Shown piece after piece: positions 25,780 through 34,489 of a DNA stretch of 56,563 nucleotides (within the stretch, counting starts at the first letter, position 1; each line of letters begins with the position of its first letter). Below the pieces are notes generated by a model. That model ran no database searches. It was not told the DNA's origin and saw only the letters and a list, made by a program, of their open reading frames with translations. The stretch is from Paludibacteraceae bacterium. GTDB taxonomy: Bacteria > Bacteroidota > Bacteroidia > Bacteroidales > Paludibacteraceae. The DNA lies in contig JAFSTB010000022.1 of assembly GCA_017450685.1 (NCBI GenBank), positions 1-56,563 on the forward strand. The letters are read 5' to 3'. The translations under genes and the position numbers were made by a program.

Positions 25780-26854
25780 AAGTGTCTAATAACTCGTGAG
25801 CAGCAACAAAACTGCTGATCTGATCTTTCAAAACCTTGTTCTCGGCATCACGTATGAGTTGTTCCATGACGGGGTGACGGTAGAAACCGTTTAGCAGACG
25901 CTCGTTGATGGTCTCATACATCCAATACTTGCTCTGTTCTGTTCGGCGGCGAACGAAATAGCCGTTGCCTTTGGCGAATGACACGTAGTCTTCCACCATC
26001 TGCCACACTTTGTCTATGCCGGTTTTTTCCACCGATGAGCATGTCTCAGCGTATGGTTTCCACCCTGATTCGGTGGGAGGAAAGAGTGCCAAGGCGTTCT
26101 TAAAACTCACCTTGGCGGCTTGTGCGCGTTCCACGTTGCTGCCGTCGCACTTATTGATGGCAATGCCGTCCGCCATCTCCATAATGCCGCGTTTGATGCC
26201 TTGCAACTCATCGCCGGTGCCGGTCACTTGAAGCAGCAGGAAGAAGTCCACCATCGAGTGTGCCGCTGTCTCACTCTGTCCCACACCCACTGTCTCTATC
26301 AGTATGGTGTCGAACCCGGCGGCTTCGCATAGGACGATAGTCTCGCGTGTCTTACGAGCCACGCCGCCCAGACTGCCTGCCGAAGGGGAAGGACGTATGA
26401 AAGCATTGGCGGCTGTGGACAGTTCGTTCATTCGCGTCTTATCGCCTAATATCGAACCTTTGCTGCGCTCTGATGAAGGGTCGATAGCCAACACTGCCAA
26501 GTGCTTGCCCTGCTCGCACAGACGAGTACCTAATGCCTCAATGAATGTTGATTTGCCGGCACCCGGAACACCTGTTATCCCCACACGAACAGACTTACCC
26601 GAATATGGCAAACACTGCTCTATCACTTTCTGTGCAACTGCCTGGTCGCTCTCCAAACTGCTCTCCACTAAGGTCACTGCCTGACTGAGCAGAGTGATAT
26701 CGCCCGACAAGATACCGCGCACATAATCCTCGGCGGGTAACACACGTTTCTTGCGGCGAAAAACGGTGTAGGGATTGACCTTTGGCAAATTCTCCACACC
26801 CTCGTTCACCACTAATCCCTTGTATTGGGCTTCGTTCTCCGGATGATGTTGCAT
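25757..26854 (-). CDS. meaB: MeaB/ArgK-type P-loop GTPase (methylmalonyl-CoA mutase chaperone)
   Basis: G-protein chaperone that loads and protects the B12 cofactor of methylmalonyl-CoA mutase. 365 residues. GITGVPGAGKSTFIEALG (P-loop), AIDPSSERSKGSILGDKTRM, ETVGVGQSE and NKCDGSN are all present, as in MeaB. No mutase gene lies in this window, so the partner would be elsewhere. Overlaps dnaB by 23 nt at its 3' end. Confidence 0.93.
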   Translation of the reverse strand: MQHHPENEAQYKGLVVNEGVENLPKVNPYTVFRRKKRVLPAEDYVRGILSGDITLLSQAVTLVESSLESDQAVAQKVIEQCLPYSGKSVRVGITGVPGAGKSTFIEALGTRLCEQGKHLAVLAIDPSSERSKGSILGDKTRMNELSTAANAFIRPSPSAGSLGGVARKTRETIVLCEAAGFDTILIETVGVGQSETAAHSMVDFFLLLQVTGTGDELQGIKRGIMEMADGIAINKCDGSNVERAQAAKVSFKNALALFPPTESGWKPYAETCSSVEKTGIDKVWQMVEDYVSFAKGNGYFVRRRTEQSKYWMYETINERLLNGFYRHPVMEQLIRDAENKVLKDQISSFVAAHELLDTYARFEHK

Positions 26855-26908
26855 ATATTACAAACGACTATTATTCAAAAGTTGGATGACAGTTCTGACA
26901 ATCCTCTC

Positions 26909-27982
26909 TTATTTGATTGTCCATTGCAATGTTATTTTCTTAACACTATTGACGGGGTCGTTGGTGATAAGAGTTATCTCACTGCTGTATTTGCCGGCTT
27001 CCATTGCGTCCATTTGTACGCGGAAGATACCTTTCTTTCCTGACTTAACGGCTTTCGGTGTTTGTATTTTCAGGCGGCTGTCGTTGCATATAACGCGGCG
27101 CACGAGAAGCGGGTCGGAACCGACGTTGGTCACTTCAAACTGTGCCTTATGACTCTTGCCTGCCGTAAACTGACCGAGGTTAATATCGTTCTTTATGTCG
27201 GCTATAGGTGCCAAGGCTTTGTCCTCTGCCGTCATCTGTGAGAAGTCTTCTTGCACGTTGATGGAAGCGGTGATGAACATATTGGCATCTTCCACGCCGT
27301 CAATCACGGCAAACAGCTTGGAAGTGGCAGGACCGTATTGTTGGCAATTCTGACCGTAGAAGACCACTATCACCTCTCCGCGTGTGTGAGGTTGAATGGT
27401 TGCCTCTGAACTCTCTCTATGAGCCATAGCATAGAAGAAGGGGTCGGTGGGCACAAACTCCACCTTAACAGGATCGTTGGAGTTGTTCATAAAGGCGATA
27501 GTCTGCTCTGCTGATTGACCCATATAGGCGTTGCCGAAGTCCACCGACTGTGTCTTCAACTCCAGTTTGCCGAACTTAACGGGAAAAGTCTCAACGGGTT
27601 TGGCTGCCTTTGGAATCACTTCACCTTTGATGAAGAGTTTGTTGGTGGCAGGGTCGGCGTTAGAGGTGACTGTTATGGTCTTGTTGAAGCGACCCGGACG
27701 ACCGTTAGGGTTGTACGTTACCGTTATCTCACCTGTGGCACCCGGCTCTACCGGCTCGCGTGTCCATTTGGGTGTGGTGCAACCGCATGATGCGCGCACC
27801 TCGCTCAATACCAATGGGGTAGCACCGTTGTTGGTGAAAGAGAAAACGGTGGTTACACGACCGTCTGCCTCGTTAATCTTACCGAAATCGTGATTGGTCT
27901 TGTCAAATGAAATGACGGGTTTTTGAGCCCATAATGCTATCGCTGATACTAATGCAATAGCAATAGTTAGCATCTTTTTCAT
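26909..27982 (-). CDS. DUF1573 secreted protein
   Basis: 357 residues. Signal peptide MKKMLTIAIALVSAIALWAQ, then at least two Ig-like DUF1573 domains: ISFDKTNHDFGKI with VRASCGCTTPKW, and a second FGNAYMGQSAEQTIAFMNNS. The conserved SCGCTTP motif, typical of the family, is intact. Function unknown; probably periplasmic. Lies 33 nt after relA/spoT in the same direction. Confidence 0.87.
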   Translation of the reverse strand: MKKMLTIAIALVSAIALWAQKPVISFDKTNHDFGKINEADGRVTTVFSFTNNGATPLVLSEVRASCGCTTPKWTREPVEPGATGEITVTYNPNGRPGRFNKTITVTSNADPATNKLFIKGEVIPKAAKPVETFPVKFGKLELKTQSVDFGNAYMGQSAEQTIAFMNNSNDPVKVEFVPTDPFFYAMAHRESSEATIQPHTRGEVIVVFYGQNCQQYGPATSKLFAVIDGVEDANMFITASINVQEDFSQMTAEDKALAPIADIKNDINLGQFTAGKSHKAQFEVTNVGSDPLLVRRVICNDSRLKIQTPKAVKSGKKGIFRVQMDAMEAGKYSSEITLITNDPVNSVKKITLQWTIK

Positions 27983-28015
27983 AACTATAATCTGTTTTTT
28001 TTGTTTGTCTGTTAT

Positions 28016-29785
28016 CTATTTATTATCAATGCGTTCCACGTCTGTCAGTTCTTTTATCTTGCTCAGTTCGCGACACAGAACGCTCACCGTGGCTTCGTCA
28101 TATACCGACATCTGCATCTTGCATTCGAACAGGTCGTCCATCGTCTCTGTATGCAGACTGTGAAGGAAAAGGTGCATCTGGTTGCTCACTATATTCAGTA
28201 TGCGAATCAGCACGCCGAAGGTATCTTTGCCTCGTACCACAATAGTGACGGGGTAGGCTGTCAGGTTGCGTGGTTTGCCATTCACATCTGTGCGGTTGAA
28301 ATACATACGCAAGGCTTTCTTCGCCTTGGCCGTCACCACTATGTTAAGCCATTCGGGTTCGGGCTTTTGACTTTCGGATGTGAGCACCTCCACTTGGTCG
28401 CCACTCTGTATCAAGTAACTGACCGACACCACTTTATGATTAACTTTAGCACCTATACAGTGTTCGCCCAACTCGGTGTGCAATTGGTAAGCAAAGTCCA
28501 ATACGGAGGCTCCTTGCGGCAATGTGCGGAAGTCGCCTTTGGGGGTGAAAGCGAAGATTTCGTCGGCAAAAAGGTTGAGTTTGAAGGTGTCAAGAAATGT
28601 CATGGCATCCGAATCGGGATGTTCCAACACCTCTTTCACGTCTTTGAGCCATTGGTCCAACTCTGACTCCTCAATCACATCGCCTGTATCTCCTGCTTTA
28701 TATTTCCAGTGTGCAGCCAAACCGCGTTCTGCCAAATCGTGCATACGCTCAGTGCGTATCTGTATCTCTATCCACTGTCCGAACGGACTCATCACTGTCA
28801 CGTGCAGTGCTTCATAGCCGTTAGCCTTTGGGGTGGATATCCAGTCGCGAATGCGCTCAGGATGTGGACGATAAAGAGTGGTGATGGCGGAATAAATCAT
28901 CCAGCATTGGTCTTTTTCTGCCATCGAGTCATTGGGTTTGAACACTATGCGCACGGCAAGCAGGTCATACACATCCTCGAAAGGTATGTTCTTCTTCTGC
29001 ATCTTTTCCCAAATGGAATAGACGGTTTTCAAGCGCGCGGAGATGGTGTATTCATAGCCTAAATGGTCGATTTTCTTGCGAATAGGTTCCACAAACCGCT
29101 TGAAATTCTCCATTTGTGAGTCTTTCAACGCCGACAGTTTGCTATCTATCTCGTTATAGACATCAGGCAGTAAGTATCTGAAACTGAGGTCTTCCAACTC
29201 ATCTTTGATTGGGAAGAGCCCTAAACGGTGAGCCAAAGGAGCATAGATGAATTGTGTCTCGCTGGCTATCTTATGCTGCTTGTCAACAGGTTGTGCCGCC
29301 AAGGTACGCATATTGTGCAGACGGTCGGCAATCTTGATGAGTACTACTCGCACATCTTCCGACATGGTCAGCAGCAGTTTGCGGGTGTTAACCGCCTGTT
29401 TCTCACTTTGATTGCCAAACTTGCCCCCACTGATCTTAGTCAGTCCGTCCACTATCTGTGCTATCTTCGGATTGAAGCGCGAGGCTATGTCTTCAACGGT
29501 AAATTCCGTATCTTCCACCACATCATGCAGCAGTGCCGCACATATACTGGTGCTGCCCAAACCTATCTCTTTGACCACTATGCGTGCCACGGCTAAGGGG
29601 TGCATTATGTACGGCTCACCGCTCAAACGCCTTACTCCGCGATGAGCCATGTGCGCAAAACGAAAAGCGCGAGTGATAATCTCCACCTTCTGGCGGTGAA
29701 TGGTGTGAGCATAGTCGTTTAACAGCTCTTGAAAAGTGCGCTCAATGAGTTGCTCCTCTTCTTGTGTAAAGTCACTCTCGTTCAT
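28016..29785 (-). CDS. RelA/SpoT-type (p)ppGpp synthetase/hydrolase, short form
   Basis: Controls the stringent response. 589 residues. The HD hydrolase domain keeps LLHDVVEDT and KIADRLHNMRTL, so it looks hydrolase-competent. The synthetase has DLLAVRIVF, STPKANGYEALH and EIQIRT, also complete. A TGS domain (PQGASVLDFAYQLH) and a C-terminal ACT domain (YPVTIVVRGKDTFGVL) follow. Long RSH enzymes have ~730 residues; here the helical and zinc-finger segment between TGS and ACT (~130 residues) is missing. The gene has its own promoter (29829-29859) and heads a minus-strand run. Confidence 0.92.
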   Translation of the reverse strand: MNESDFTQEEEQLIERTFQELLNDYAHTIHRQKVEIITRAFRFAHMAHRGVRRLSGEPYIMHPLAVARIVVKEIGLGSTSICAALLHDVVEDTEFTVEDIASRFNPKIAQIVDGLTKISGGKFGNQSEKQAVNTRKLLLTMSEDVRVVLIKIADRLHNMRTLAAQPVDKQHKIASETQFIYAPLAHRLGLFPIKDELEDLSFRYLLPDVYNEIDSKLSALKDSQMENFKRFVEPIRKKIDHLGYEYTISARLKTVYSIWEKMQKKNIPFEDVYDLLAVRIVFKPNDSMAEKDQCWMIYSAITTLYRPHPERIRDWISTPKANGYEALHVTVMSPFGQWIEIQIRTERMHDLAERGLAAHWKYKAGDTGDVIEESELDQWLKDVKEVLEHPDSDAMTFLDTFKLNLFADEIFAFTPKGDFRTLPQGASVLDFAYQLHTELGEHCIGAKVNHKVVSVSYLIQSGDQVEVLTSESQKPEPEWLNIVVTAKAKKALRMYFNRTDVNGKPRNLTAYPVTIVVRGKDTFGVLIRILNIVSNQMHLFLHSLHTETMDDLFECKMQMSVYDEATVSVLCRELSKIKELTDVERIDNK

Positions 29786-29828
29786 AGGCGAAACATACTA
29801 CTGAACCGAATCGGTTACAAAAAGCGTG

Positions 29829-29859
29829 CAAAGTTAGGTAATACTATCCGATTGCGCAA
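29829..29859 (-). promoter_or_regulatory. Promoter of the relA/spoT-like gene
   Basis: On the minus strand: TTG (29859-29857), 20 nt, then TAACTTTG (29836-29829). The -33 context reads TTGCGCAAT, like the TTGCACAAT seen at other promoters in this window. The leader to the ATG at 29785 is about 40 nt. Confidence 0.7.
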
Positions 29860-29930
29860 GTGTATGCGCAATTTTTCACAAAAATGTGAGCGTTTCAGCC
29901 AAATAATGAGACAAATACGGAAAAACGTTT

Positions 29931-29960
29931 TTTGTGATCACATTTTTTATCATACCTTTG
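29931..29960 (+). promoter_or_regulatory. Promoter of the amidase gene with an embedded palindrome
   Basis: TTTG at 29931-29934, 18 nt, then TACCTTTG at 29953-29960; the spacing is 2 nt shorter than in the others. The perfect palindrome TGTGATCACA (29933-29942) lies between the two elements and could bind a dimeric regulator. Confidence 0.55.
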
Positions 29961-29992
29961 CGTGCATTTTATGCGCAGTTAAGAAAAATGAT

Positions 29993-31150
29993 ATGAAGCA
30001 GATGTTGAAATACAGGCGTTATTTATTTTTGTTTTTGTTAATCTTTACTTTTCCTTTAGGGTTGCAAGCCAAGCCATATACAGTGGTTATTGATGCCGGT
30101 CACGGAGGGAAGGATGCCGGTGCTGTAGGATATGTGCTCAAAGTGCAAGAGAAAGACCTGAATCTTGATGTCAGTCTGCGTTTGGCCAGTCGCCTGCGTA
30201 CTGCCTATCCTGATATCAATGTAGTACTTACGCGTTCCGATGATGTCTTCCTGCCTTTGCAAAAAAGAGCCGACATAGTCAATAAGAACAATGCCGACCT
30301 CTTTATATGCATCCATACCAATTCCGCTGAGAGTCGTTCAGCGCGAGGTGCAGAGACCTTCGTCTTAGGAACGGAACGTATGCAAGCCAACCTCGATGTG
30401 GCTATGCGAGAGAACGCCGTGATGAAACTGGAGCAGGATTATCAGACTACCTATGAAGGGTTCGATCCTAACAGCATCGACTCTTACATAATGTTCGAAC
30501 TGATGCAGAACCAGTATATGGATAAGAGTCTGCAGTTTGCCACTTACTTGCAAAACCGTTTTGTCAGTGAGTTGAAATTAGACGACCGCGGTGTGCGACA
30601 GGCTGCGTTCTGGGTGCTGCTCAAGTCTGCTTGCCCGAGCGTACTGGTCGAAATGGGCTTTATCTCCAATAAGGAAGAAGAAAAATATCTTGCCTCTGAC
30701 AAAGGTAAACGTGAGATAACCGATGCTATCTTCAATGCTTTTGTGCAGTACTACACCGCTATATCCGGCAAAGCCGATGAGCAGAAAGAAGAACCTGAAC
30801 AGAGTGCTGAGAAAGTAGATAACGAGTCTAAGCAAGAAGTCAAACCCGAAACCAAAGTTAAAGAGAAATCGAAGAAAAAGTCTGAACCGAAGTCTGACAA
30901 GTCTGACAAGACCGTGAAAAATGCTCCCGCTACAGTCTATCGTGTGCAGATTTTCTCTTCCCGTACCGTCTTACCTGAGGGGGATAAAGAGTTTAAGGGC
31001 TTGAAAGGGTGCGTTTATGAGAAACGTGATGTGTGGTATAAGTATATGTATGGTGCTTATTCCACTCGCAAAGAGGCAGAAGATAAATGTAAGGAGTTGC
31101 AAACTCTCTTCCCCGGCTGTTTCGTCGTGCAAACCAACTCCCAACGCTAA
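29993..31150 (+). CDS. N-acetylmuramoyl-L-alanine amidase with C-terminal SPOR-like domain
   Basis: Cleaves the peptide stem from peptidoglycan, probably during division. The start at 29993 (MKQMLKYRRYLFLFLLIFTF) gives a signal peptide and 385 residues; the frame is open further upstream but that part lies before the promoter. Amidase_3 zinc residues are present: DAGHGGKD, MRENAVM, IHTNSAE and VEMGFISN. A Lys/Glu/Ser-rich linker (residues ~265-310) leads to a SPOR-like domain (YRVQIFSSRTVLPEG to YGAYSTRKEAEDKC), which would target denuded septal glycan. Confidence 0.9.
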   Translation: MKQMLKYRRYLFLFLLIFTFPLGLQAKPYTVVIDAGHGGKDAGAVGYVLKVQEKDLNLDVSLRLASRLRTAYPDINVVLTRSDDVFLPLQKRADIVNKNNADLFICIHTNSAESRSARGAETFVLGTERMQANLDVAMRENAVMKLEQDYQTTYEGFDPNSIDSYIMFELMQNQYMDKSLQFATYLQNRFVSELKLDDRGVRQAAFWVLLKSACPSVLVEMGFISNKEEEKYLASDKGKREITDAIFNAFVQYYTAISGKADEQKEEPEQSAEKVDNESKQEVKPETKVKEKSKKKSEPKSDKSDKTVKNAPATVYRVQIFSSRTVLPEGDKEFKGLKGCVYEKRDVWYKYMYGAYSTRKEAEDKCKELQTLFPGCFVVQTNSQR

Positions 31151-31284
31151 CCCCCCAACTCCGATACTTAAAACTTCAATACTTAAAAACTTTAACACTA
31201 AAAAACTCTCCACTCCCCAACTTCTCTCAACTCTCAACTATAAAAACTTCTCTCAACTCTAAACTTTCAACTCTCAACCATATT
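31151..31284. repeat. Degenerate CTCTCAAC-type low-complexity repeat in an intergenic gap
   Basis: Most of the 134-nt gap is imperfect repeats of CTCTCAACT, ACTTAAAAAC and TTCTCTCAAC. No hairpin or promoter is evident. It resembles other low-complexity spacers at about 50165-50235 and 56301-56325. Confidence 0.75.
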
Positions 31285-32187
31285 ATGAAATCCTACCGTG
31301 AAATAAAAGTGGCTGTTCTTGCCATTGTATGTCTTTTCCTTCTTTTCTTTGGTTTCAATTTCCTCAAGGGTGTTAATATCTTCACTCCCATCTCCTCCTA
31401 CACCGGATATTTTGAGCAGTTGGGCGGTCTGACGGAGCAGGCACCGGTATATATACGCGGGTATAAGGTCGGACAGGTGGATCGTATCCAGTACGACTTT
31501 TCCAAGCAGCAAGCCTTCCTCGTTTCGGCTTCCGTCAATAGTGACATACACCTCACTCAAGGTAGCGAGATGGTACTTGTATCCGACGGATTGTTAGGCG
31601 GCAAAGCCATAGAGATAGTCATTCCCGTAGGTGATAGTCTAAGCATCATTGCGCGTGGTAGCGAACTGCCAACACGTGTGGAAGAAGGACTGATGGAGTC
31701 GCTGCAATCGCAACTGCTCGCTCACGTGGATAGCGTCGTTATACATATAGACACACTCTTAGCCTCAGTGCAAAGCCAACTCGAAGGTGACCATATCAAG
31801 CGTACACTGCAAAACGTGGACCATATAACCACCGACCTCAAAGTCTCTTCCACCGACCTCAAACAACTTACACACCAACGCCTGCCGCAAGTGGTGGACA
31901 GTGTACAACAAGCCGTGAGCAACGCCAACAGAGTGCTCACATCAGTGGCAGATGCCGACCTCAAAGGTACAATAGCACGTATCGACACCGTGGCTGAACA
32001 AGTGTCCACCGTCATTACTTCAAGAGAAGGAACACTGGGTAAACTGCTGTACGACAAGACACTATACAATCATATCGACTCCGCCATCGTCAGCGCCGAT
32101 AACCTCCTTATCGACCTCAAAGCCAACCCCAAACGTTACGTCCACTTCTCCGTTTTCGGCAACAAAGAGAAAAAGAAGAAAAAGTAA
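31285..32187 (+). CDS. MCE/MlaD family lipid-transport protein
   Basis: 300 residues. One N-terminal membrane helix (IKVAVLAIVCLFLLFFGFNF), then an MCE domain (YTGYFEQLGGLTEQAPVYIRG, GYKVGQVD, SDGLLGGKAIEI), then a helical coiled region and a Lys-rich tail. MlaD-like proteins form periplasmic rings that move phospholipids between membranes. The partner permease and ATPase (MlaE/MlaF) are not in this window. It follows the amidase, a common pairing in Bacteroidota. Confidence 0.87.
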   Translation: MKSYREIKVAVLAIVCLFLLFFGFNFLKGVNIFTPISSYTGYFEQLGGLTEQAPVYIRGYKVGQVDRIQYDFSKQQAFLVSASVNSDIHLTQGSEMVLVSDGLLGGKAIEIVIPVGDSLSIIARGSELPTRVEEGLMESLQSQLLAHVDSVVIHIDTLLASVQSQLEGDHIKRTLQNVDHITTDLKVSSTDLKQLTHQRLPQVVDSVQQAVSNANRVLTSVADADLKGTIARIDTVAEQVSTVITSREGTLGKLLYDKTLYNHIDSAIVSADNLLIDLKANPKRYVHFSVFGNKEKKKKK

Positions 32188-32417
32188 ACTTTCCGTTTGG
32201 ACAATTTCCAAATTGACACCTTTTGCTCACTTTTCTTCGCAAAAGCGTACTATACTGAATTTTGTGTGTTTTTGTTTCACGATTTCGACTGTGGAACAAT
32301 GCAAATATCAGGCTTTGAAAATCAGACATTTAGTTGTTGATAACTTTTATAAAGTGTTGATTTGTAGTTGTTAATATGTAAGTTGCTAAAATTAAAAGCC
32401 TTACTGAATTTCCACTT

Positions 32418-32445
32418 TTGTGCAATTGAGCGCTCATTTGCACAA
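32418..32445. promoter_or_regulatory. 28-bp near-perfect palindrome overlapping the dnaA -33 element
   Basis: Half-sites TTGTGCAAT and TTTGCACAA flank the perfect centre TGAGCGCTCA, with a single mismatched pair overall. The right half contains the -33 TTTG, so a bound dimer would block the promoter: a strong candidate operator. Confidence 0.65.
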
Positions 32446-32468
32446 TTAGCTCCGACAGCGTACCTTTG
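32437..32468 (+). promoter_or_regulatory. dnaA promoter
   Basis: TTTG at 32437-32440, 20 nt, TACCTTTG at 32461-32468. The ATG of dnaA at 32521 gives a leader of about 45 nt. Confidence 0.75.
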
Positions 32469-32520
32469 CACCGTTTTTCGTGTAAAAAACGAGTATAAAA
32501 AAGCAATCCAACCAAGAACA

Positions 32521-33891
32521 ATGACTCAAGACGTATTTGTTTTGTGGAATCAATGCGCAGCCATCCTGCGTGATAATCTGACCGCCACCGTCTATAAGAT
32601 GTGGTTCGCCTCTTTGCAGGCGGTCGATTATACGGACGATGTGCTCGTCTTGCGCGTCAAGAGTCAGTTCGTGGCTGAATATATAGAGGAGAACTATATC
32701 GACTTGCTCAGTCGCGTCATCTGGCGCGTATTTGGCGAAAAGACACGCCTCGAATATCGCGTCTTGGTCGATTCCACCTCCGGTGCCGTTGCTACCTATC
32801 CTTCTGAACAACGCACTGTCAATCCCCTTAGTCAGCAGACCTCGGCTGCAGCACTCAACACTCAATGGGACGCTCGGCTGAACACCAAAGAGAACTTCAG
32901 CACTTTCATCAAAGGTGAAAGTAATAAACTGGCATACGCAGCAGGTATGGCCATTGCTGCCGAACCCGGCAAAACAATCTTCAACCCCCTCTTTATATAT
33001 GGTGGCAGCGGAGTAGGAAAGACACACCTTGCCAACGCTATAGGCAACGAGATACTCACTATCAATCCCAAAGCCAAAGTGCTGTATGTCAGTGCCAACA
33101 CTTTCAAACTGCAATATCAGGAGGCAGCACAGAAAAACTGTATCCCCGATTTCCTCGCTTTCTATCAGCAGGTGGATGTACTCATTATCGACGATATACA
33201 GTTCTTCGCCGGTCTGAAAGGTACACAAGACACGTTCTTCCATATCTTCAATTATCTTCACCAGTCGCGTAAGCAACTCATCCTCACTTCCGACCGTTCA
33301 CCACTCCAATTGCGTGATGTGGAAGAGAGATTGCTCACACGCTTCAAGTGGGGATTGTCGGTGGAGATACAACGCCCCGAATATGACCTCAGACGCAATA
33401 TCCTGCTTAGCCGTGTGCATCGCGACGGACTGCAATTGAGCGACGAGGTGGTGGAATATATAGCCCGACACGCTTGTGATAACATTCGCGATATAGAAGG
33501 CGTATTGGCTTCGCTGATGGCTTATTCTACTCTGATGAACAGAGATGTCGATCTGAACTTGACACAAGAGGTGGTGGCTCGATTGGTGAAAGTGCAACCC
33601 AAAGAGGTGATGGCGGAAGACGTGATAGGTGCCGTATGTGAACACCTTAACCTAACGGAAAAAGCCGTGTTAGGACAATCAAGACAAAGAGAAGTGGTCA
33701 GAGCCAGACAGTTGGTGATGTATCTGCTCAAACGCCTTACCACACGTTCCCTTTCCGAGATCGGTGCTGCCGTCGGACATCGCTCACACGCCACTGTCAT
33801 ACATACACTTAATACGGTTAGCGACCAGTTGGAGTACGACCGTGTACTCAAACACGATGTGGCACTGCTCGAAGAAGCACTCACACGATAA
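32521..33891 (+). CDS. dnaA: Chromosomal replication initiator DnaA
   Basis: Binds DnaA boxes and melts the origin. 456 residues from the ATG at 32521, which lies after the promoter; an upstream extension of the frame does not. Domain I starts DVFVLWNQCAAILRDNL. The AAA+ domain has GGSGVGKTHLANAIG and VLIIDDIQFFAG. The C-terminal DNA-binding helix has the signature SLSEIGAAVGHRSHATVIH. The downstream phosphopantetheinyl transferase starts 2 nt after the stop. Confidence 0.97.
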   Translation: MTQDVFVLWNQCAAILRDNLTATVYKMWFASLQAVDYTDDVLVLRVKSQFVAEYIEENYIDLLSRVIWRVFGEKTRLEYRVLVDSTSGAVATYPSEQRTVNPLSQQTSAAALNTQWDARLNTKENFSTFIKGESNKLAYAAGMAIAAEPGKTIFNPLFIYGGSGVGKTHLANAIGNEILTINPKAKVLYVSANTFKLQYQEAAQKNCIPDFLAFYQQVDVLIIDDIQFFAGLKGTQDTFFHIFNYLHQSRKQLILTSDRSPLQLRDVEERLLTRFKWGLSVEIQRPEYDLRRNILLSRVHRDGLQLSDEVVEYIARHACDNIRDIEGVLASLMAYSTLMNRDVDLNLTQEVVARLVKVQPKEVMAEDVIGAVCEHLNLTEKAVLGQSRQREVVRARQLVMYLLKRLTTRSLSEIGAAVGHRSHATVIHTLNTVSDQLEYDRVLKHDVALLEEALTR

Positions 33892-33893
33892 TA

Positions 33894-34472
33894 ATGCAAT
33901 ATACAGTGTTTGACGATATGACCTGTTGCACGGAAAAAGACGTGCAACGGTTGTTGACGTTGGTGGGAAAGAAAAGACAACAACAAGCACTGCGCTTTAA
34001 GCACCTGTTTGGACAATGGACATCGCTCAAAGCCTGCGAACTGTTGCTCCAACTGTGGCAACTGACACCACCGCTACCCGACTTTGAAGAGAACGACTAT
34101 GGCAAACCCTTCCTTCCTCACTTTCCGTTTTTCTCCATCAGTCACTGCCGCGCCGCTGTGGCAGTAGCCACCGATAGCCGACCTATAGGTATCGACGTGG
34201 AGACTATTCGCCACCCCTCACAATCACTCGTAGAGAAAGTGATGAACGAAAGCGAACAAGTAGAGATAGCCAATGCCGACAATCCCGATGTCGCTTTCAT
34301 ACAACTATGGACGAAAAAAGAAGCGTGGCTCAAACTGCAAGGTACAGGTATAAGAAACGACCTACAACAAACACTCGTCTTTGACCGGAACACACCGCAA
34401 CCGCTCTTCACCACTTATGTGAAAGACAACGCCTACGTCCTTACCATAGCGCAGGCACAAGAGATACAATAA
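33894..34472 (+). CDS. 4'-phosphopantetheinyl transferase superfamily protein
   Basis: Moves 4'-phosphopantetheine from CoA onto carrier proteins. 192 residues. The Sfp-type signatures are IGIDVE (Mg2+ binding) and LWTKKEAWLKLQGTG. It looks complete but is shorter than classic Sfp. It starts 2 nt after dnaA and must be co-transcribed with it. No carrier protein or synthase gene is nearby, so the target is elsewhere. Confidence 0.87.
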   Translation: MQYTVFDDMTCCTEKDVQRLLTLVGKKRQQQALRFKHLFGQWTSLKACELLLQLWQLTPPLPDFEENDYGKPFLPHFPFFSISHCRAAVAVATDSRPIGIDVETIRHPSQSLVEKVMNESEQVEIANADNPDVAFIQLWTKKEAWLKLQGTGIRNDLQQTLVFDRNTPQPLFTTYVKDNAYVLTIAQAQEIQ

Positions 34473-34489
34473 TAAAACCTTTTACGGCT

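Larger units (their letters stand above)
32188..32520 (+). other. 333-nt dnaA upstream region
   Basis: AT-rich gap between the MCE gene and dnaA. It holds a weak hairpin (CTTTTGC 32220-32226 with GCAAAAG 32239-32245). One DnaA-box-like site is present on the minus strand (TTATCAACA at 32343-32335), with related TGTTGATT further on, then the palindromic dnaA promoter. There are too few boxes to call an origin. Confidence 0.5.

Noticed and set aside
32188..32520. Replication origin upstream of dnaA
   Set aside because: Only one good DnaA-box-like site and no AT-rich repeat cluster; not enough to call oriC.
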